From positions 1-38,490 of the forward strand of contig NZ_JAUYQU010000323.1 of assembly GCF_030697065.1 (NCBI RefSeq): a stretch of DNA of 38,490 bases, read 5' to 3'. The stretch's first letter is position 1, and the number at the start of each line of letters is the position of its first letter. This document shows positions 33,228 to 38,490 of the stretch, piece by piece. Source of the DNA: Bradyrhizobium sp. GTDB taxonomy: Bacteria; Pseudomonadota; Alphaproteobacteria; Rhizobiales; Xanthobacteraceae. The position numbers were made by a program, and so were the translations under genes. Under the pieces are notes generated by a model. That model was given only the letters and a program-made list of their open reading frames with translations, was not told the DNA's origin and made no database searches.

Positions 33228-34380
33228 GGGCTTTCTCCCGCACGCGTTCGCTGCGTACCGGGGCAACGACCTCGATGCGTTTTCCGGCGGCGTCGAATAC
33301 CCTGACTGCACTGGCTGGAAAGGCAAAGTCGATGGCGCTTCCGATCGTCGGAAGCTGCCGGTCGGGGTTGACGCGCGCGACCAGCGGCAGGTCGATCCGA
33401 TCGACCTTGACGTGAACGAATGCTTCGGCGCCGAGGTTCTCCAGATGTGCGACGGTGCCGGAAATCGCGCCGGAGCCGGCGCCGGGCTCGACGCGCTCCG
33501 GCCGGACGCAGATCGAACAGCGCCCCGCCGGGGCAGAAGTCTGCAAACCGAGTGGCCGGCCCAGTACTTCCAGGCCGCCATCCGCGCGGACGAGGCCGGG
33601 CAGCACATTGATCTTGGGGCTGCCGACGAACTCCGCGACCCGAATATCCCCCGGGTTCTCGTAGACTTCGGCAGGCGTACCGATCTGGACGATGTCACCC
33701 TCGATCATGACGGCGATGCGGCTCGACATCGTCATCGCTTCGGCCTGGTCGTGGGTGACGTAGACGAAGGTGGCCTTCAGTTGGCGATGCAGTTGGGCGA
33801 GTTCCGCGCGCATATGGACCCGCAGTTTGGCGTCGAGATTTGACAGCGGTTCGTCGAACAGAAAGCCAACGGGCTCGCGCACGATGGCGCGGCCGACAGC
33901 GACGCGCTGGCGCTGGCCGCCGGATAGTTGTCCCGGCTTGCGCCTGAGCAGTGCGGAGAGTTCGAGCTGGGCGGCAACCCGCTCGACATCTTCCCTGATG
34001 CCGCGTTCGACGCGGGAGCGTTCGGGGAGCAGCCGGCCAACCACGGGCATGCGCGCCAGCGCGGAATGGCGCCGCATCCGCAGCGGCACGGCAATATTGT
34101 CGAACACGGTCAAATGCGGATACAGCGCGTAGGACTGAAATACCATCGCGAGGTTGCGCGCGCTCGGCCTGACGCCATCGACCGGAACGCCGTCAATGTG
34201 CACCTCGCCGGCACTCTGCGGTTCCAGACCCGCGATGATGCGCAACAAGGTCGACTTGCCGCAACCCGAGGGACCGATCAGCGCGATGAATTCGCCGTCT
34301 TCGATCGCCAGATCGATCCCCTTCAGAATCTCCGCCGAGTCGAATGTCTTGCGGACCCCGTTCAGTTCGATCCTTGCCAT
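33220..34380 (-). CDS. UgpC-like ABC transporter ATP-binding protein
   Basis: 386 residues from ATG 34380. Walker A is GPSGCGKST, the Q-loop MVFQSYALYPHLTV, signature LSGGQRQRVAVGRA, Walker B GFLFDEPLSNLD and H-loop VYVTHD. Between Q-loop and signature it has an insertion of about 20 residues (SALARMPVVGRLLPERSRVE) that MalK and UgpC usually lack. The C-terminal regulatory domain is present (EFVGSPKINVLPGLV, RCSICVRPERVEPG). First gene of the operon, 54 bases downstream of a Pho-box match. E. coli UgpC is similarly linked to phosphate starvation. Confidence 0.92.
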   Translation of the reverse strand: MARIELNGVRKTFDSAEILKGIDLAIEDGEFIALIGPSGCGKSTLLRIIAGLEPQSAGEVHIDGVPVDGVRPSARNLAMVFQSYALYPHLTVFDNIAVPLRMRRHSALARMPVVGRLLPERSRVERGIREDVERVAAQLELSALLRRKPGQLSGGQRQRVAVGRAIVREPVGFLFDEPLSNLDAKLRVHMRAELAQLHRQLKATFVYVTHDQAEAMTMSSRIAVMIEGDIVQIGTPAEVYENPGDIRVAEFVGSPKINVLPGLVRADGGLEVLGRPLGLQTSAPAGRCSICVRPERVEPGAGSGAISGTVAHLENLGAEAFVHVKVDRIDLPLVARVNPDRQLPTIGSAIDFAFPASAVRVFDAAGKRIEVVAPVRSERVREKALG

Positions 34381-34396
34381 TTCACCGGTACCCCAA

Positions 34397-34410
34397 TTGC
34401 ATTGCAGCAA
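34397..34410. promoter_or_regulatory. Candidate LysR-type dyad
   Basis: TTGC-N6-GCAA in the gap between the ugp-like operon and the LysR gene, also satisfying T-N11-A. It lies between the Pho box and the UgpC start codon. LysR proteins usually bind such sites in divergent promoters; assignment is tentative. Confidence 0.35.
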
Positions 34411-34433
34411 TGGGCGATGATTAGGGGCGCCGC

Positions 34434-34451
34434 TTGACAGTCACATAACAG
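34434..34451 (-). promoter_or_regulatory. Pho box (PhoB-binding site) of the ugp-like operon
   Basis: On the operon strand the sequence reads CTGTTAT-GTGA-CTGTCAA: two 7-base repeats with the 11-base period of the PhoB box (consensus CTGTCAT-N4-CTGTCAT), 12 of 14 positions matching. CCTAAT (34425-34420), eight bases past the second repeat, can serve as the -10, as in PhoB-activated promoters that lack a -35. The UgpC-like ATG is 54 bases downstream. Confidence 0.75.
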
Positions 34452-34543
34452 TCAAAGGGTTTGCCTATCTTCAATACAGGATTTTCCTTCCAGGCGTTGC
34501 CCGACGCGCCGGGCACCGCTCGACGCCGGAGGCTTGAATTGAA

Positions 34544-35428
34544 ATGGCTTTGACGTCTTCGCGCGTGCGAGCCGTGAACGCGGTGTTCGAGGCTGGCAAT
34601 TTTTCCGCTGCGGCAAGACGTCTCGGCGTCTCGCAGCCTTCGATTTCCCAACTGGTTCGCGAACTCGAGTCCGAGTTCGATGTCAGGCTTTTTGACCGGC
34701 ATGGCCACAGCCTTGTGGCGACCCCGCTTTGCCGCCAGCTTTATGCGGCAACAAACCGAATTCAGGCGATGGAAGCCGACGCGGTCGCGATTCTTGAGCA
34801 GCGCGAGGAACTGGCGGGAGGCGAGCTTCGCGTGGGCCTGGGTAATTCGATGCCCGGGATGGCGCTGATTTCCGCATTCAAGGCGCTCTATCCGAAGATC
34901 CAGATCAGCGTGGAAATCGGCAACTGGTCGGACATCATGGCCGCCGTACTCGATCGACGCGTCGACGTTGCGGTGTTGCCCGAGGTGCCTCAGGATCGCC
35001 GTTTTCGTTGCGAGGTCTGCCTCAATCAGCGTGTCGTGGCGATTTGCCATCCCGGACATCGCCTCAATCAGCCGGGAGCGGTGTCGGTCGCCGACTTGAC
35101 GCAGTACCCGCTGGTGTTTCGCAGCCGCAATTCCTCCACCCAACGCGTCGTGGACAGGGCTTTCCGCGCAGCCGGACTGCGGCTCGAGCCCGGCATTATC
35201 GTCAATACCCGTGAAGGCATGCTGGAAGCCGTGGCGAACCGGCTCGGTGTCGGATTCATATGGGAGCATGGCTCAAGCCGCGTCGACAGCATCGCCAAGG
35301 TGGTGGTGTCGGAGATGGACGTTGAAGTCCCCGAGTACATCTTTTCGCTGTTCGGTGCGAAGGGAAAGCTCGTGGAGTTGTTCTTTCATTCCCGCCATTT
35401 ATTGCCGCAGGGCTCGAAACCGGAATAA
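34544..35428 (+). CDS. LysR family transcriptional regulator
   Basis: 294 residues. The N-terminal winged helix-turn-helix is AVNAVFEAGNFSAAARRLGV followed by SQPSISQLVRELESEFDVRL, the LysR signature. The effector domain starts near residue 90 (GGELRVGLGNSMPGMALIS). It diverges from the ugp-like operon, with a candidate T-N11-A dyad and the Pho box in between, so it probably regulates that operon in addition to PhoB. LysR regulators also control aminoethylphosphonate uptake in some proteobacteria, which keeps a phosphonate ligand possible. GGAGG lies 11 bases before the ATG. Confidence 0.92.
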   Translation: MALTSSRVRAVNAVFEAGNFSAAARRLGVSQPSISQLVRELESEFDVRLFDRHGHSLVATPLCRQLYAATNRIQAMEADAVAILEQREELAGGELRVGLGNSMPGMALISAFKALYPKIQISVEIGNWSDIMAAVLDRRVDVAVLPEVPQDRRFRCEVCLNQRVVAICHPGHRLNQPGAVSVADLTQYPLVFRSRNSSTQRVVDRAFRAAGLRLEPGIIVNTREGMLEAVANRLGVGFIWEHGSSRVDSIAKVVVSEMDVEVPEYIFSLFGAKGKLVELFFHSRHLLPQGSKPE

Positions 35429-35477
35429 TGCGCGCCCGGTACGCATCCGTACAAATCGCAATTCCTCGACGGCAATG

Positions 35478-35491
35478 ATCGCAAATGCGAT
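35478..35491. promoter_or_regulatory. Palindrome upstream of the glycosyltransferase gene
   Basis: ATCGCA-AA-TGCGAT, perfect six-base arms, about 50 bases after the LysR stop and 140 bases before the glycosyltransferase ATG. No U-tract, so an operator is more likely than a terminator. Confidence 0.35.
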
Positions 35492-35554
35492 TCGACTCAG
35501 GCGACTTGTGACAACCAGATGATGAAACAAGGCGAAAAGAATGATTGACGCGGC

Positions 35555-35566
35555 TGTGACGTCACA
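35555..35566. promoter_or_regulatory. TGTGACGTCACA palindrome upstream of the glycosyltransferase gene
   Basis: A perfect 12-base palindrome flanked by GGC and GCC, 66 bases before the glycosyltransferase ATG. Half-site TGTGA resembles CRP, but the two halves lack the six-base spacer. The binding protein is unknown. Confidence 0.4.
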
Positions 35567-35631
35567 CGCCTGAAATATCCTTGGCCGAACGTCGGGCATT
35601 GAGAATCACTGAAACTCCCGGGTTCACCGTC

Positions 35632-36687
35632 ATGCGGATTTTAGTTGCGACCGACGCCTGGCACCCGCAGGTAAACGGCGTCGTGAGAACGTTGACCTCG
35701 CTGGCGCGCAGCGCCGCGACGCTCGGCGCGGAGATCGAATTTCTGACCCCCGACGGATTTCCGTCGCTTGCGGTCCCAACCTATCCGGGATTGCGGGTGG
35801 CGTGGCCAAACCGGCGCGAGATCGCGCGCCGAATCGAAGCGGCCTCGCCGGATGCCATTCACATCGCGACCGAGGGGCCGATCGGGTGGGCGGTGCGTGC
35901 CTATTGCCGCCGCCGCAAGCTGGCGTTCACGACGTCCTATACGACACGGTTTCCGGAATACATCGCGGTGCGCTCGGTCATTCCGGCATGGTTGAGCTAT
36001 GCAGTGTTGCGGCACTTCCATGCCGCCGGTTCCATGACGATGGTGGCCACCTCATCGCTGCGGCAGGAACTGAGCGCTAGAGGGTTCCGGAAACTCGGCA
36101 ACTGGACGCGCGGGGTCGACACCGATTTGTTCCGCCCCGACGATCCGGCCGAACTCGATCTGCCCAGACCGATTTTCATGACGGTCGGCCGCGTCGCCGT
36201 CGAAAAGAATCTCGAAGCGTTCTTGGCATTGAACCTGCCGGGATCGAAGGTCGTTATCGGGGGCGGGCCGCAGAGGGCGGAATTGGAGCTTCGCTATCCG
36301 CAAGCCAGATTCCTCGGCGAGAAAACCGGCAGCGATCTGACCTCGCATTTGGCGGCCGCGGACGTCTTTGTTTTCCCGAGTCTGACCGACACTTTCGGCG
36401 TTGTTCAGCTCGAGGCGCTGGCGTGTGGTACCCCGGTCGCGGCGTTTCCGGTCACGGGTCCGCTGGACGTGATCGCGGATCACCCCATCGGCGTACTGGA
36501 TGAGGACCTGCGCCGCGCCTGCATCGGTGCCCTGAGCCTGTCCAGGGAAGCGTGCCGCCGCTTTGCGCTCGAACGTTCCTGGGAGAACAGCGCCAGGCAG
36601 TTCATCGGCAATCTGAGCGTCTTGCAACCGAGCCGTTCGCTGCGACCCGCCCGCCGCATGGCAGGCCAAAGTGCGGTTCAAGGCTAA
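35632..36687 (+). CDS. GT4 family glycosyltransferase (lipid glycosyltransferase-like)
   Basis: 351 residues from ATG 35632, which begins the family-typical MRILVATDAWHPQVNGVVRT. It has the GT-B fold of family 4: an N-terminal acceptor domain, then VGRVAVEKNLEAFL and the nucleotide-sugar site FPSLTDTFGVVQLEALACGT. In that site the first Glu of the EX7E motif is replaced by Asp (D-x7-E). The N-terminal half is like the diacylglycerol glycosyltransferases (Agt of Agrobacterium, SqdX, MgtA) as I remember them. Those make glycolipids that replace phospholipids when phosphate is scarce, which would fit the ugp/Pho context. Glycosylation of another acceptor is possible. pmtA follows after 59 bases. 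Confidence 0.88.
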   Translation: MRILVATDAWHPQVNGVVRTLTSLARSAATLGAEIEFLTPDGFPSLAVPTYPGLRVAWPNRREIARRIEAASPDAIHIATEGPIGWAVRAYCRRRKLAFTTSYTTRFPEYIAVRSVIPAWLSYAVLRHFHAAGSMTMVATSSLRQELSARGFRKLGNWTRGVDTDLFRPDDPAELDLPRPIFMTVGRVAVEKNLEAFLALNLPGSKVVIGGGPQRAELELRYPQARFLGEKTGSDLTSHLAAADVFVFPSLTDTFGVVQLEALACGTPVAAFPVTGPLDVIADHPIGVLDEDLRRACIGALSLSREACRRFALERSWENSARQFIGNLSVLQPSRSLRPARRMAGQSAVQG

Positions 36688-36746
36688 CAGGGAAGGCTGG
36701 CGGACAAAGCCGACCGGTCAATCATCACAAACGAGTTGGAGTTACC

Positions 36747-37436
36747 ATGGCAGAAATCATCAAATTGGACGGTACCAGGCAGTTAGACTTCGACCGCGAC
36801 ACGGTCGAACAGGCCTACGATCGCTGGGCTCCGGTCTACGACCTCGTGTTCGGGGGCGTGTTCAGCAAGGGCCGTCGCGCCGCGATCCAGGCCACCAACG
36901 GTATCGGCGGCCGCGTGCTGGAGGTCGGCGTCGGCACCGGCATCTCGTTGCCGCAATACGGTTCTCACGTCCGCATCTTCGGAACCGATATTTCGGAGGC
37001 CATGCTGCGCAAGGCGAAGGCCCGAGTGGCGGATCTGCGCCTGAAGAACGTCGAGGGCCTCGCGGTGATGGACGCGGAGAAACTCGAATTTCCGGATTGT
37101 TCGTTCGACGTCGTGATGGCGCAGTATGTGGTGACCGCGGTGCCTAATCCGGAAGTCGCGCTGGACGAGTTCGCCCGGGTTTTGCGGCCCGGCGGTGAAC
37201 TGATCCTGCTGAGCCGCGTCAGCGCCGATGCCGGGATGCGCCGCTTCATCGAGCAACGGCTGCAGCCGGTGGTGCGTCAACTCGGCTGGCGAACCGAGTT
37301 CGCCTGGTCGCGCTACGCGCAGTGGCTGGCAAGCGCGCACGGCATGGAATTGATCGAACGCCGCCCGGTGCCGCCCTTCGGCCATTTCTCGCTGATTCGC
37401 TTCCGCAAGACTGACGTCGCGGCGGCGGCCGCGTAG
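36747..37436 (+). CDS. Phospholipid N-methyltransferase, PmtA-like
   Basis: 229 residues from ATG 36747 (GGAG six bases upstream). A SAM-dependent methyltransferase with motif I VLEVGVGTGISLPQYG, motif II VEGLAVMDAEKLEFPDCSFD and VLRPGGELILLSRV. AYDRWAPVYDLVFGGVFSKG at the N-terminus is the pattern of Rhodobacter/Bradyrhizobium-type PmtA, which methylates phosphatidylethanolamine toward phosphatidylcholine. No membrane segment, as expected for a peripheral enzyme. UbiE-like methyltransferases are the main alternative. It follows the glycosyltransferase and precedes a membrane protein, all on one strand, so all three may act on membrane lipids. Confidence 0.8.
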   Translation: MAEIIKLDGTRQLDFDRDTVEQAYDRWAPVYDLVFGGVFSKGRRAAIQATNGIGGRVLEVGVGTGISLPQYGSHVRIFGTDISEAMLRKAKARVADLRLKNVEGLAVMDAEKLEFPDCSFDVVMAQYVVTAVPNPEVALDEFARVLRPGGELILLSRVSADAGMRRFIEQRLQPVVRQLGWRTEFAWSRYAQWLASAHGMELIERRPVPPFGHFSLIRFRKTDVAAAAA

Positions 37437-37476
37437 GCGCGCGCACAGGTTGTCAGCTGCGTTGCTGTTGTGAGAC

Positions 37477-37505
37477 GTCACATGTCATTATGATGTCGTC
37501 ACATG
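37477..37505 (+). promoter_or_regulatory. Pho-box-like site and direct repeat upstream of the Mpo1-like gene
   Basis: ATGTCAT-TATG-ATGTCGT (37482-37499) matches the PhoB box at 11 of 14 positions. It is overlapped by two copies of GTCACATG (37477-37484 and 37498-37505) exactly 21 bases apart. The distance to the ATG at 37557 (57 bases) is nearly that of the better Pho box at the ugp-like operon (54). No good -10 was seen, so confidence is modest. Confidence 0.45.
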
Positions 37506-37556
37506 CCGGACATCGAATCTCGGTAAACACAATCGACCTACATTTTGGGGGAGACC

Positions 37557-38174
37557 ATGATCAGTAACTTCCGCGAACAATTGCGAACGCAGCGGTGGGA
37601 TGACCATCGTTACTACCACCACAGTCGCATTAACCAGAGCCTGCACTTTGTCAGTGCCGCCAGCTTTCTGATTGCGTATGCGCTGCTGTTCGTCGATCCG
37701 GTTGCCGCCGCGTTGATCGGCTGGCTGGTCTCGATGACCACGCGGCAGGCGGGTCACTTCTTCTTCGAGCCCAAGGGTTACGATCACGTCAACGACGCGA
37801 CCCACGACCACAAGGAAGAAATCAAGGTCGGCTACAATCTGAACCGCAAGATCGTGCTGATGACGATCTGGGCGATTTCACCGCTGGTGCTGTTCCTCGA
37901 TCCGACCCTGTTCGGAATTTTCGCGCCCTGGGAATCGCCGACCGACTTCATGCGTCAGGTCGCGAAGGTCTGGCTCGCGATCGGCATCGGCGGCCTGCTG
38001 TTCCGGACCATCCACCTGTTCTTCATCCGCGACGTCGAGACCGGACTGGTGTGGATGACCAAGATCCTGACCGACCCGTTCAGCGACCTCAAACTTTACT
38101 ACAAGTCACCGCTGTACCTGCTGAAGGGCGAGTTGATAGATCCGGGCCTCGAAAAACACGTCAAGCGCGCCTGA
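37557..38174 (+). CDS. Mpo1/DUF962-like multi-pass membrane protein
   Basis: 205 residues from ATG 37557, with GGGGGAGA just upstream. Four hydrophobic segments are visible (about residues 33-60, 95-115, 130-150 region included). The N-terminal half has the pattern YHHSRINQSLHFV, then RQAGHFFFEPKG, resembling the Y-H-x4-N-x3-LH and GHFFFE motifs of Mpo1/DUF962 proteins. Yeast Mpo1 is a Fe(II)-dependent dioxygenase of 2-hydroxy fatty acid alpha-oxidation. Extra His residues (DDHRYYHH, HVNDATHDH) add potential metal ligands. Function here is unknown; location after pmtA suggests a lipid substrate. Confidence 0.7.
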   Translation: MISNFREQLRTQRWDDHRYYHHSRINQSLHFVSAASFLIAYALLFVDPVAAALIGWLVSMTTRQAGHFFFEPKGYDHVNDATHDHKEEIKVGYNLNRKIVLMTIWAISPLVLFLDPTLFGIFAPWESPTDFMRQVAKVWLAIGIGGLLFRTIHLFFIRDVETGLVWMTKILTDPFSDLKLYYKSPLYLLKGELIDPGLEKHVKRA

Positions 38175-38190
38175 ATGCTTGAAAATCGTC

Positions 38191-38262
38191 ATGCCCGGCC
38201 TTGTGCCGGGCATCCACGTCCTGGCGGTACAGCAAGGGAGACGTCGTTGGCCGGCACAAGGC
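38191..38262. repeat. Palindromic intergenic repeat between convergent genes
   Basis: A hairpin ATGCCCGGC-CTTGT-GCCGGGCAT (38191-38213) plus a second inverted copy of GCCTTGTGCCGG (38198-38209 versus 38251-38262). I recall 'CGTCATGCCCGGC' elements as abundant in Bradyrhizobium. Lying between two converging genes, it may serve as a bidirectional terminator. Confidence 0.75.
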
Positions 38263-38285
38263 TGACCGTTACGGAAAGTACATCT

Positions 38286-38490
38286 TCACTGCGGCCGTCG
38301 TCGCGTGATCATTTCCTTCAGGATCTGCCGGCGGATGGTCTTGTTGGTGAGCGCGGTGTCGCGGAACCACCAGCCATCCCGCTTCATTTTCTCAGCCGCG
38401 GCAACAAAACGGGCAGCGACCTCGGCAAAATCCGCATCGGTGTAGTTCAGGCTGAAGATCAGCCTGCCGGTGCCGACCCAGCTCAATGCC
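38286..38490 (-). CDS. Probable class III aminotransferase, C-terminal fragment (5' end outside window)
   Basis: The frame is open to the right edge, leaving about 67 C-terminal residues. LSWVGTGRLIFSLNYTDADF and AEVAARFVAAAEKMKRDGWW are like the C-termini of class III (glutamate-1-semialdehyde aminomutase-type) PLP-dependent aminotransferases as I remember them in rhizobia. The catalytic Lys is outside the window, so this rests on a short tail. The internal Met seen near the edge is not the start. It converges on the Mpo1-like gene across a palindromic repeat. Confidence 0.5.
   Translation of the reverse strand, partial: ALSWVGTGRLIFSLNYTDADFAEVAARFVAAAEKMKRDGWWFRDTALTNKTIRRQILKEMITRRRPQ

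Noticed and set aside
33228..33698. N-terminal extension of the UgpA-like permease frame
   Set aside because: Overlaps the ATPase gene in another frame; TTG 33227 with a good ribosome-binding site gives a normal-length permease.
1..38490. CRISPR array, prophage or toxin-antitoxin system
   Set aside because: No regularly spaced repeats, phage structural genes or paired small toxin/antitoxin genes were seen.

Overview
The window is a GC-rich chromosomal segment from an alphaproteobacterium, most likely Bradyrhizobium or a close relative in the Nitrobacteraceae. Three things point there: the neighbourhood of histone deacetylase-like protein, xseB, alpha/beta hydrolase, dxs, tlyA and an RlmD-type methyltransferase; the small ClpS and DUF1194 proteins; and several palindromic or mosaic intergenic repeats that I recall from Bradyrhizobium genomes. 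Without database searches the genus is an inference.

Layout. 1-2.2 kb: the end of a class III cyclase, clpS and a secreted DUF1194 protein. 2.2-10 kb: a long minus-strand run for isoprenoid precursor synthesis (dxs), RNA modification (tlyA, RlmD-like), nucleoside metabolism, exonuclease VII small subunit, a membrane hydrolase and a deacetylase-like enzyme. 10-13.6 kb: an exported 5'-nucleotidase and small VOC/DUF1330 enzymes. 13.8-15.6 kb: a cyclase-TPR signalling protein. 15.6-16.8 kb: non-coding dispersed repeats. 16.8-18.6 kb: an acyl-CoA dehydrogenase. 18.9 kb: tRNA-Gln(TTG).

19.2-26 kb is a compositionally distinct islet. It holds a five-gene operon (a HisD-superfamily dehydrogenase plus a carbohydrate-type ABC importer) diverging from a LacI regulator. 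A perfect 16-bp palindrome sits on the -10 of a TTGACA-17-TTTTAT promoter. A roughly 600-bp degenerate, gene-free stretch closes the islet.

26.6-38.2 kb looks like a phosphate and lipid region. A BphC-like dioxygenase and a coiled-coil gene with an FNR/FixK-type box come first. A six-gene minus-strand operon follows: UgpC-, UgpA-, UgpE- and UgpB-like transporter parts, then two metallophosphoesterases. It is preceded by a 12/14 match to the PhoB box. Diverging from it are a LysR regulator, a GT4 glycosyltransferase resembling lipid glucosyltransferases, a PmtA-like phospholipid N-methyltransferase and an Mpo1/DUF962-like membrane protein with a weaker Pho-box-like sequence. My main hypothesis is a phosphate-starvation module that imports and hydrolyses phosphodiesters, next to genes that alter membrane lipid head groups. 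The window ends inside a probable class III aminotransferase gene.
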